DNA of 64,000 nt from Actinomycetales bacterium (lineage in GTDB: Bacteria; Actinomycetota; Actinomycetes; Actinomycetales; Actinomycetaceae). A program made the translations under genes and the position numbers. Below the pieces are notes generated by a model. That model had not been told where the DNA came from and did no database searches. It was given only the letters and a program-made list of their open reading frames with translations. The DNA lies in NCBI GenBank assembly GCA_015655375.1, contig JAATFD010000046.1, positions 1-64,000 of the forward strand. The letters run 5' to 3'. How positions within the stretch are numbered: the stretch's first letter is position 1; every line of letters starts with the position of its first letter. This document shows, piece after piece, positions 7,632 to 15,572 of this stretch.

Positions 7632-10600
7632 ATGCACCAGAACCAGAGTCTCGTCGAAGCCCGTATCGAGCGGGTGCTCACCCAACGGATCGTTCCTGCC
7701 GTCTATTCAGCGCGCATTCCCGTATCTCTGGGGGCCTGGGAGGTGCCCGATGAACCGGTCCCGGTCGCCGAAGGGCTGGATGCTGACTACCGGCCCTTCG
7801 CGGTGGGGGAAAGGTGGGGACGGGCGTGGTCGACGTGGTGGTTCGAGATCGTCGGGCGGATTCCTTCCGAATGGGCCGGGCGCACGGTCGAACTACTCAT
7901 CGACCCCGGATTCCAGGGTGATTGGCCCGGAAACCAGGCGGAGGGGATGATCCGCACGCCCTCGGGAGATCCCGTCAAAGGCATTCACCCCCGCAACAGG
8001 TATGTGAGGCTCGGCAACCCCGTTTCCGGGGGAGAACGCGTTCACTTCTTCCTTGAAGCGGCCGCCAATCCGGACATCCTGGCCGATGATTTCGTCCCAA
8101 CACCCCTCGGTGACAAGCGGACCGCACCTCGGACCCCGCTCTATACGTTCCGGTCAGCGGATCTTGCCGTGTTCGAGCAGAGCGTGTGGGATCTCCGCTT
8201 CGACGTCGAAGTGCTGTTCCAACTTCTCAAAGAGCTTCCCGAGGAGGAACCGCGTCGACAGGAGATTCTGCGTGCGCTGGAACGGAGCCTCGATGTCCTG
8301 GCACTTGACGACATCGTCGGGACGGCGGAGGCTGCTCGCGCAGAGCTGGTGGACGTGTTGTCCCGGCCGGCCTCCGCCTCCGCTCATCGGCTCGCAGCGA
8401 TCGGCCATGCCCATATCGACTCTGCGTGGTTGTGGCCCTTGCGCGAGACGAAGCGCAAAGTGGCCAGAACGTTCTCCAACGTCCTGGCTCTGGTGCAGGA
8501 CTATCCGGACTTTCGTTTCGCGGCGTCCTCCGCCCAGCAGTACGCCTGGGTCAAGGAACATCACCCGCAGGTCTGGTCCGGGATCAAAGAGGCAATTGCC
8601 TCCGGACATTGGTTCGTGGTCGGCGGGCAATGGGTTGAGCCCGACGGAAACCTTCCCGGTGGTGAGGCGATGGTGCGCCAGATCACGCAGGCCATGCGCT
8701 TCTTCGAGCGTGAGCTGGGGACGAGCCCGGATGGGATCTGGTTGCCGGATTCATTCGGCTACACCGCGGCTTTCCCCCAGATCGCGGTCCTCGCGGGGAT
8801 GAAATGGTTTCTCACGCAGAAACTGTCGTGGAACCAGACGAACGTCTTTCCCCACCACACATTCTGGTGGGAGGGCATCGATGGGACGCGGATCTTCACG
8901 CATTTTCCGCCCATCGACACCTACACCTCGACGCTCGAGGGCGAGGAACTCCACCACGCCGTGCGCCAGTTCCGAGAGAAGGGACGGGCGACGACTTCGT
9001 TGGTCCCCTTCGGGTATGGCGATGGTGGGGGCGGTCCCACGCGGGAGATGATGGAGCGTCAGCGGCGCGTTCGTTCCGTGGAGGGGTCCCCTCGGGTTGA
9101 AATCGAGTCGCCCGATGAGTTCTTCGAAGCCGCACGCGCGGAGTATCCGGATGCCCCGGTGTGGGTGGGTGAACTCTATTTGGAGCTGCACCGAGGGACA
9201 TTCACCTCACATGCGCGCGAGAAACGAGGGAATAGGCTCTCCGAGCATTTGTTGCGTGAAGCGGAATTCATCTGGACGGCAGCCGCGCTGGAGGGGGCGG
9301 ACTATCCCTATGAGGAACTCGACCGATTGTGGCAGGACACGCTCCTCCAGCAATTCCATGACATCCTGCCGGGATCCTCGATCTCTTGGGTCCATCAGGA
9401 CAACGAGGAGATGTATCGCGAGACCCATCGGATGCTTGAACGCGTGATTGAACGGGGACGTGAGGCGGTCGGCGCGTCGGGTGCCGTCCTGAACGTCTCC
9501 GATCGAGATCGCCGGGCCTTGGCACTCGACGGCGGGGGGCATCCCCTTGGCCTCGTCGATGTGCCAGCGTCCGGGTGGGCGCCGATGCGCTTGGTCGAGC
9601 CTGTGAATCCCGTTGCCCTTGAGCGCGATGCCGAGGGCGGCTTCATCCTGGACAACGGGCTCGTGCGGGTGACGGTCGACGCTCGGGGACTCATCGTCTC
9701 CGTGTGGGACGAGGACGCCGAGCGCGAATTGATTCCCGTCGATCGCGTCGCGAATCTCCTTCAGCTGCACGAGGATCTGCCCAATGCCTGGGACGCGTGG
9801 GACATCGACGCTCATTATCGCAATTCGGTGCGCGATCTTGTCGAGGTCGACGAGATGCATGCTGACGACGAGTCTTTGTTGCGGGCGGTCGTTCGTGTCC
9901 GGCGGTCCTTCTCGTCGTCGACAGTCGAACAGACGATTGCCCTGCATGCCGACGATCCACGGGTGTACCTCGGTGTCGATCTCGAGTGGGCGGAGCAGGA
10001 GAAGCTCCTCAAGGTCTCACTTCCCTTCGAGGTACGGGCGCAAATGCACTCCGCGGAGATCCAGTTCGGGCACGTGGACCGTCCGACCCATACCAACACC
10101 TCGTGGGAAGATGCTCGATTCGAGGTGATGGCTCACCGGTGGATCCATGTCGGGGAGCCCGGCTACGGGATCGGTGTTGCCAACGCGGGAACCTATGGTC
10201 ACGACGTCACGCGTGCCGTCGGAGACTCAGGCGAGACTCAGACCGAAGTCCGTCTGTCCTTGGTGAGGGCAGCTCGGGTTCCTGATCCTGACCAGGACCG
10301 GGGTCATCATCGTTTCGACTATGTGATCCATCCGGGCGCCTCCATTGAGGACATCACGACCACTGGCTATGAGGAGAACCTTCCGATTCTGCTTCCAGTG
10401 AAACCGGACCCGGCGGCCCGCACGCGAAGCCTGGTGCAGATCGACAATCCGGGTGTCCGTCTCGAGGCGATCAAACTCGCCGACGATCGGTCGGGCGACG
10501 TCGTTGTCCGTGTCTACGAGGCTGTGGGACAGCGAAGCAAAGCGGTCCTCAGATTTGATTTCCCGGTTGACGATGTCGACGAGGTCGATCTGCGTGAGAG

Positions 10601-10715
10601 GCCTCTGTCCATGGACCTGCCGCATGCTCGTGTGCTGGACACGTGCGGTCGCACGGTGCGGGTGGAGCTTCGTCCTTTTGAGATTCTCACACTGAGGATC
10701 GTCTCCAGCCGGTGA
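7632..10715 (+). CDS. Alpha-mannosidase, GH38
   Basis: 1027 residues, the normal length for bacterial GH38. Catalytic-domain motifs are GHAHIDSAWLWPLRE (zinc-binding His and Asp, near residue 260) and GGQWVEPDGNLPGGEA. WLPDSFGYTAAFPQI follows, with the nucleophile Asp at about residue 372. Then come the middle and beta-sandwich C-terminal domains (VSLPFEVRAQMHSAEIQFG and the closing VELRPFEILTLRI). The family removes terminal alpha-mannose using zinc. No signal peptide, so it acts inside the cell on imported mannosides such as N-glycan fragments. GGAGG stands ten bases before the ATG. It follows the GH4 gene by 80 bases and probably shares its transcript. Confidence 0.94.
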   Translation: MHQNQSLVEARIERVLTQRIVPAVYSARIPVSLGAWEVPDEPVPVAEGLDADYRPFAVGERWGRAWSTWWFEIVGRIPSEWAGRTVELLIDPGFQGDWPGNQAEGMIRTPSGDPVKGIHPRNRYVRLGNPVSGGERVHFFLEAAANPDILADDFVPTPLGDKRTAPRTPLYTFRSADLAVFEQSVWDLRFDVEVLFQLLKELPEEEPRRQEILRALERSLDVLALDDIVGTAEAARAELVDVLSRPASASAHRLAAIGHAHIDSAWLWPLRETKRKVARTFSNVLALVQDYPDFRFAASSAQQYAWVKEHHPQVWSGIKEAIASGHWFVVGGQWVEPDGNLPGGEAMVRQITQAMRFFERELGTSPDGIWLPDSFGYTAAFPQIAVLAGMKWFLTQKLSWNQTNVFPHHTFWWEGIDGTRIFTHFPPIDTYTSTLEGEELHHAVRQFREKGRATTSLVPFGYGDGGGGPTREMMERQRRVRSVEGSPRVEIESPDEFFEAARAEYPDAPVWVGELYLELHRGTFTSHAREKRGNRLSEHLLREAEFIWTAAALEGADYPYEELDRLWQDTLLQQFHDILPGSSISWVHQDNEEMYRETHRMLERVIERGREAVGASGAVLNVSDRDRRALALDGGGHPLGLVDVPASGWAPMRLVEPVNPVALERDAEGGFILDNGLVRVTVDARGLIVSVWDEDAERELIPVDRVANLLQLHEDLPNAWDAWDIDAHYRNSVRDLVEVDEMHADDESLLRAVVRVRRSFSSSTVEQTIALHADDPRVYLGVDLEWAEQEKLLKVSLPFEVRAQMHSAEIQFGHVDRPTHTNTSWEDARFEVMAHRWIHVGEPGYGIGVANAGTYGHDVTRAVGDSGETQTEVRLSLVRAARVPDPDQDRGHHRFDYVIHPGASIEDITTTGYEENLPILLPVKPDPAARTRSLVQIDNPGVRLEAIKLADDRSGDVVVRVYEAVGQRSKAVLRFDFPVDDVDEVDLRERPLSMDLPHARVLDTCGRTVRVELRPFEILTLRIVSSR

Positions 10716-10746
10716 TGTCGGGCCCACCGGGGTGCACAATGGCCGA

Positions 10747-12063
10747 ATGACGAACAGGCAACGAGCGCGGCGGGAACACGTCGGCGGGCGCATCCGTGCC
10801 GTCGTCGTCCTCGTGGCGTCGTTGGGCCTCATTGCCGGGCTCCACGTCCTTGGCGTTCCCGGTGGGGAAGCGTCGGCGGCGGGCGTGGTGCCGACCGCTT
10901 CAGACACCGTGCAGGCGACTCCGAACGGGCTGACGGGGCTGGCCTCGACCGACATCACCTGTGCGTTGCGCGGCAGGGACGCGGATCAACAGCCGGCGCC
11001 CTGGTCGGCCGTTCCTTCACTGGCCTCGGCCTCGCAGTCCGTGATCCCCACGGTCACTGCTGGCGACTTCGTCTTCACCGACACACAGGGCCTCGCCTCC
11101 TCCTACCACGTCTCGACGACGGGCGTGGATCTGGGGTGCCAGTGGGGAATTCTCTTCTGGTTCGAAGGCGACCAAGACTGGGATGTCGCGATGGAAACGG
11201 ATCAGACCTCGATCGCGGATGACGAGCGCATGTCCGAGCTCGCCGAGGTTGCAGCGGAAGCAAATCTTGTCCTGGTCGTTCCCGATTCGCCCGACCGCTC
11301 CGATCCCGACACCGTCACGTGGTGGGAGGACTATGCCGACAACGGCCGCTGGTTCCGCTCCCTCGCCCACACGTTGATCGATCAATGGGGGGCAAGTACC
11401 GATGACCTCTGGTTCACCGGGTACTCCGGCGGCGCGGAATTCATCGCAGCGGAGCTGATGAGTAATGATCCCGCGTGGATCCATGGGGGCGGCGCCGTGA
11501 TGATCGGGGGCGGCGAGATCGTCCACACCCCCGACCTTGCACCAAGCACGCTGACGTCGATGCCGATGACCTGGATGGTCGGCAGCGAGGACATCGGCAC
11601 CACTGACGAGGACGATCAGAGCGAATCCGACGACGAGGATCTGGGCGGGGGCGATCCCGACGAGCAGTCGCAGGACAGTGAATCCTGGGATGGCCGGACA
11701 CAGGATGACCAGTCCGACCCCGAGCAGTCGGATCCTGAGCAATCCGACCCCGACCAATCGGGCGAGACACTGTCGGATACCCCAGGCGACCCCGGCGCAG
11801 ATACCGATGATGACCCCGATCTCGGCGATCCCGACGGGCGTGACGACGGCGACGGATCCGATCAGTCTCAGGAGTTCGGTCCGGAGGACCACTCCGATGG
11901 GGTTTGGTCGCCGGTCGCGGTCGCGACCCAGGCGCAGGCGGTCTTCGCCGAGCGTGGGTACACCCGGACGTCCCTCATCGTTCTTCCGGGCCTCGGCCAC
12001 CAGGACTATGACGTTTCCGTCCTCGTGGCGAGCGCTCTCGGGGTCACGCCACCGCGCGAGTAG
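10747..12063 (+). CDS. Secreted alpha/beta-hydrolase (esterase-like) with acidic insert
   Basis: 438 residues from ATG 10747; a GTG at 10732 is an alternative. A basic start and hydrophobic segment (IRAVVVLVASLGLIAGLHVLG, then ASAAG) give a signal peptide. The mature protein has an esterase-like core. WFTGYSGGAEF carries the nucleophile Ser (G-Y-S-G-G), and GLGHQDYDV near the C-terminus supplies a plausible catalytic His. Between them, roughly 11607-11907, lies about 100 residues of low-complexity acidic sequence rich in D, E, S, Q and G, with DPEQS repeats. The core resembles PHB-depolymerase/feruloyl-esterase-like folds, but the substrate is unknown. The insert sits where the fold would normally carry a surface loop, so the enzyme may still be active. 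Confidence 0.65.
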   Translation: MTNRQRARREHVGGRIRAVVVLVASLGLIAGLHVLGVPGGEASAAGVVPTASDTVQATPNGLTGLASTDITCALRGRDADQQPAPWSAVPSLASASQSVIPTVTAGDFVFTDTQGLASSYHVSTTGVDLGCQWGILFWFEGDQDWDVAMETDQTSIADDERMSELAEVAAEANLVLVVPDSPDRSDPDTVTWWEDYADNGRWFRSLAHTLIDQWGASTDDLWFTGYSGGAEFIAAELMSNDPAWIHGGGAVMIGGGEIVHTPDLAPSTLTSMPMTWMVGSEDIGTTDEDDQSESDDEDLGGGDPDEQSQDSESWDGRTQDDQSDPEQSDPEQSDPDQSGETLSDTPGDPGADTDDDPDLGDPDGRDDGDGSDQSQEFGPEDHSDGVWSPVAVATQAQAVFAERGYTRTSLIVLPGLGHQDYDVSVLVASALGVTPPRE

Positions 12064-12064
12064 C

Positions 12065-12089
12065 CGGGCCCGGCCTCGGGGTCGGCCCG
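12065..12089. terminator. Possible hairpin between convergent genes
   Basis: CGGGCC (12065-12070) pairs with GGCCCG (12084-12089) in the 36-base gap between the converging esterase-like gene and ispF. There is no T-run, so it is a weak candidate for transcription termination in either direction. Confidence 0.35.
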
Positions 12090-12099
12090 AGCCGCAGTC

Positions 12100-12609
12100 T
12101 CAGTAGATCCCGTCCTCGGGGTCGGTACGCACGACGATGGCGATGGCTTGGGCGGCCAAGCCCTCACCGCGTCCCGTGAAGCCGAGCCCGTCGGTGGTCG
12201 TGGCGGACACGGAGGTCGGAGCGCCGACGATGGTCGACATCCGCTCCCGGGCCTCCTCCAGGCGTGACGCCATGCGAGGACGATTCCCGATGACCTGGAC
12301 CGACACATTGCCGACGCTCCACCCCTCTTCGTTCAGGAGTCGAACGACCTCTTCGATGAAAGTCGCCCCGGAAGTTCCTCGCCATTCCGGTCGGGAGGTC
12401 CCGAAGATCGACCCCATTTCGCCGAGCCCGGCCGCCGTCAGCAGCGCATCGCACACGGCATGGGCCACCACGTCCCCGTCGGAGTGGCCGGCCAGTGCTT
12501 GTTCGCCGGGCCATTCCAAGCAGGCCAACATCAGGGGGGCTTCGGAGGCCTCGGAGTCGAAGGCATGGGCATCCAGTGCCTGACCGATGCGGAAGGGAAG
12601 AGGCGCCAT
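12100..12609 (-). CDS. ispF: 2-C-methyl-D-erythritol 2,4-cyclodiphosphate synthase
   Basis: 169 residues, the standard length. It has the metal-binding DAHAF (family D-x-H) near residue 13, the signature [19 protein letters not shown], then LGEMGSIF. The CDP-binding [20 protein letters not shown] lies near the C-terminus. IspF cyclises CDP-methylerythritol 2-phosphate in the non-mevalonate isoprenoid pathway. In many actinobacteria ispF is followed by cysS on the same strand. Here it is inverted and divergent from cysS across a 102-base gap, and ispD is not in the window. The sequence itself looks fully functional. Confidence 0.95.
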   Translation of the reverse strand: MAPLPFRIGQALDAHAFDSEASEAPLMLACLEWPGEQALAGHSDGDVVAHAVCDALLTAAGLGEMGSIFGTSRPEWRGTSGATFIEEVVRLLNEEGWSVGNVSVQVIGNRPRMASRLEEARERMSTIVGAPTSVSATTTDGLGFTGRGEGLAAQAIAIVVRTDPEDGIY

Positions 12610-12711
12610 GGGACCAGCCTATCCGTCGTTGGGGCGGGCCTGCCTCGAGGCGGGGTCACACAATCCCGCGTCCCGCGTGGGCCAGTGGCGCGGCCCACTA
12701 CGATTGGACCC

Positions 12712-14157
12712 ATGACGGTGCACCTCTACGATTCGAAGACCGCGCGCGTGCAACCCCTTGAGTCGGTGACTCCGGGAGAGGTCGGGATCTATCTCTGCGG
12801 TGCGACGGTCCAGGGGTCGCCCCATGTCGGTCACCTGCGATCCGCCGTGGCCTTCGACGCTCTGATCCGCTGGCTGCGCCGGGGCAGCATGAACGTCCTC
12901 TACGTCCGCAATGTCACCGACATCGACGACAAGATCCTCATGAAGTCCGCCGAGGCCGGGGTGCCCTGGTGGGCGTGGGCCTATCGCTTCGAGCGTGAGT
13001 TCACGCAGGCGTACTCGACCCTGGGGGTTCTGCCTCCGACCTATGAGCCGCGCGCAACCGGGCACATCCCCGACCAGATCGCCCTGGTGGAGCGCCTCAT
13101 CGACCGCGGTCACGCCTACAGTGACGGGGCCGGGAACGTCTACTTCGATGTCCACTCCCAACCGGACTACGGGTCGCTGACGCGTCAGCGCCTCGTTGAC
13201 ATGCGGACGACCGAGGACGACTCCCAGATCGAGGCGAGCATCGAGGCCGGCAAACGCGATCCCCGGGACTTCGCCCTGTGGAAGTCCGCGAAGCCGACCG
13301 AGCCGGCAACGGCCAAGTGGTAGTCGCCCTGGGGCCGCGGTCGTCCGGGCTGGCATCTCGAGTGCTCGGCCATGTCACGGCGTTACCTGGGAGAGACCTT
13401 CGACATCCACGGTGGTGGCATCGATCTTCGGTTCCCCCATCATGAGAACGAGCAGGCTCAGTCCCATGGGGCCGGGTGGGACTTCGCACGCCTGTGGGTC
13501 CACAACGCCTGGGTGACGACGAAGGGGGAGAAGATGTCGAAATCGCTCGGCAACACGCTCTCCGTGGAGAATCTCACCCGCGACTATCCCCCGGTCGTCC
13601 TGAGGTGGGCACTGTCGACCGTCCACCACCGTAGTGCGATCGAATGGGGCGAGGACACCCTGCCTGCGGCGGCCCTGGCATGGGAGCGGTTCTCGGGGTT
13701 CATCGCCCGTTCCATCGACGTCGCCGGGGAAGCATGTGGCGAGGAGATCGCGCTGGCGCCCGCCGATCTGCCTGTGGCCTTTGCCGCGGCGATGGACGAC
13801 GATCTCAACGTTGCGGGTGCCCTCGCGGTCGCCCACGAGCACCTGCGGATCGGCAACACGGCCCTGGCCGAGGGCGATGTGCCGACGGTGCGTCGCGAGC
13901 AGGTCCTCGTGCGCTCGATGTTGGACATCCTCGGACTGGATCCGGCCTCGCCGCAGTGGCGGCCAAATCTTGGCGGGGGATCGTCCTCGTCGGAGGCTGC
14001 GGCACTGGACGTGCTGGTGGATGGGCTCATCGCAGAGAGGTCGGAGGCGCGCGCGTCCCGTGACTGGGTGAGGGCGGACTCCCTGCGCGATCGACTGACT
14101 GCTGCTGGCATCATCCTCGAAGACGGGCGCGAGGGCGCGAGCTGGCACTTGACCTGA
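12712..14157 (+). pseudogene. cysS: Cysteinyl-tRNA synthetase interrupted by one in-frame TAG
   Basis: A reading frame of 482 codons including the final stop codes for a complete class-I CysRS, except that codon 204 (13321-13323) is TAG. Before it are the zinc Cys and HIGH-like motif ([20 protein letters not shown]) and [15 protein letters not shown]. After it, in the same frame, come SPWGRGRPGWHLECSAMS, FDIHGGGIDLRFPHHENEQ (zinc ligands) and KGEKMSKSLGNT. No base is gained or lost. In relatives the position lies just before the conserved SPWG and is often Glu or Asp, so one GAG-to-TAG change would explain it. The second half could restart at ATG 13372. CysRS is normally essential and single-copy, so this is a sequencing error, a suppressed amber codon, or backed by another cysS elsewhere. 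Confidence 0.85.
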
Positions 14158-14436
14158 TTGATGGTATTCCCCCTGGACAGACCGAAGGCTCGCAGCCGTT
14201 CAGCATGTGAGGACGGGCCGCGGTCGAGGACTCGGCGACGCACGATGTGGAGCCGCTGGATCGCTGCCAGCGACTCGGTGAGCGTGACCTGCTCGGTCGA
14301 TGGCAATGGGTCCGCCCCCCTCGGTGTCCGGGGCAGTGCAGATCACGCCGGGTGGCCCCAGTGGGTCGCGCATCTGCCTCATCGGGACCGTTACTCTTGG
14401 GTGGGCTGTCGCGAGGACGGCGGAAAGGCGGAGGAC

Positions 14437-15426
14437 ATGGCGGGGAACCAAGGGCGCCGCGGTGCCGTGCGCAAGCCGGGCTCGAAGAAGGGCTCGACCG
14501 TCGGGTCGGGTGGACGTGCACGGAAGAAGCTCGAGGGCCGCGGCCCCACGCCGAAGGCGGAGGACCGCACCTATCATCCGGCTCACCAGCGCAAGGTCGC
14601 GCGTGAGGCGCGTGAGGCGCAGGAGACTGCGATCACCCGGGCCCGTGCGAAATCCTCGATCGTGATCCCCGAGGGCCATGAACTCGTCGCTGGACGCAAT
14701 CCGGTCGCCGAGGCCGTGCGCGCCGGCGTACCGGTCGAACGCGTCTTTCTGGCCGGGTCGATCTCCGACGACCGAGTCGAGGAGGTCGTGCGTGCGGCGG
14801 CCTCATTGGGTGCCCCCGTCTTCGAGGTGACCCGCCGCGACCTCGACATCACGACCGACGGCGCCGTCCACCAGGGCGTCGCCATCGAGGTGCCTGCCTA
14901 TCAGTACTCTGCGGTCGATGACCTGATCGCCGACTCATTCCAGCAGGTCGCACCGCCCTTGCTCGTCGCCCTCGACCAAGTGACCGATCCCCACAACCTG
15001 GGTGCGGTCCTGCGCAGCGCGGGAGCCTTCGGCGCCGATGGAATCATCATTCCCGAACGCCGCTCCGCGGGGGTGACGACGGCCGCCTGGAAGGTGTCCG
15101 CCGGTGCTGCTGCGCGGGTGCCGGTGGCTCGGGCCACGAACCTCGTCCGGGCTCTGCAGGCCTGCCGGTCTGCGGGGTTCTTCGTGGTCGGCCTCGACGG
15201 CCACGCAGATCGGACCATCCGCGATCTGCCCCTGGCGACGGAGCCCCTGGTCATCGTCACCGGAGCGGAGGGATCGGGATTGTCGCGCCTGGTGCGCGAG
15301 ACTTGCGACCAGATCGTCTCGATCCCGATCTCCGGGACCGTCGAGTCGCTCAACGCCGCTGTCGCCACGGGGATCGCGCTCTACGAAGTGGCCTCCGTGC
15401 GCGTCGTGGTGAAACCCGCAGACTGA
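14437..15426 (+). CDS. rlmB: 23S rRNA (guanosine-2'-O)-methyltransferase, TrmH/RlmB type
   Basis: 329 residues from ATG 14437, which is preceded by GGAGG; the open frame runs further upstream but without homology. A basic, disordered 75-residue N-terminus leads to the SpoU substrate-binding domain (ELVAGRNPVAEAVRAGVPVE). The knotted SPOUT domain follows, with LDQVTDPHNLGAVLRSAGAF, GADGIIIPERRSAG, VIVTGAEGSGLSRLV and the C-terminal IPISGTVESLNAAVATGIAL. The family methylates the ribose 2'-OH of a conserved G in 23S rRNA. It follows cysS, the usual actinobacterial neighbour. The 279-base gap between them shows no gene I can support. Confidence 0.92.
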   Translation: MAGNQGRRGAVRKPGSKKGSTVGSGGRARKKLEGRGPTPKAEDRTYHPAHQRKVAREAREAQETAITRARAKSSIVIPEGHELVAGRNPVAEAVRAGVPVERVFLAGSISDDRVEEVVRAAASLGAPVFEVTRRDLDITTDGAVHQGVAIEVPAYQYSAVDDLIADSFQQVAPPLLVALDQVTDPHNLGAVLRSAGAFGADGIIIPERRSAGVTTAAWKVSAGAAARVPVARATNLVRALQACRSAGFFVVGLDGHADRTIRDLPLATEPLVIVTGAEGSGLSRLVRETCDQIVSIPISGTVESLNAAVATGIALYEVASVRVVVKPAD

Positions 15427-15572
15427 GGCCGGTCTTCGCTGTGGTTGAGATCGCCCGCAGTGAGCATCCTGCCGGGCGCGTTCCGTCGTTGTAGGGTCGC
15501 TCACAGATGCCCAATCGCCCACGAGGACCGGCACGTGATCGTTCCCGATGGGCGCAGATGTGGGAGGACGTC

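Noticed and set aside
13321-13323. Selenocysteine or pyrrolysine insertion at the cysS stop
   Set aside because: Sec uses TGA, not TAG. No pyl genes are visible, and the position is not a catalytic one where such a residue is known.
14158-14436. An N-terminal extension of rlmB or a small gene on either strand
   Set aside because: The frame is open but composition and lack of homology argue against coding. GGAGG before 14437 marks the real start.
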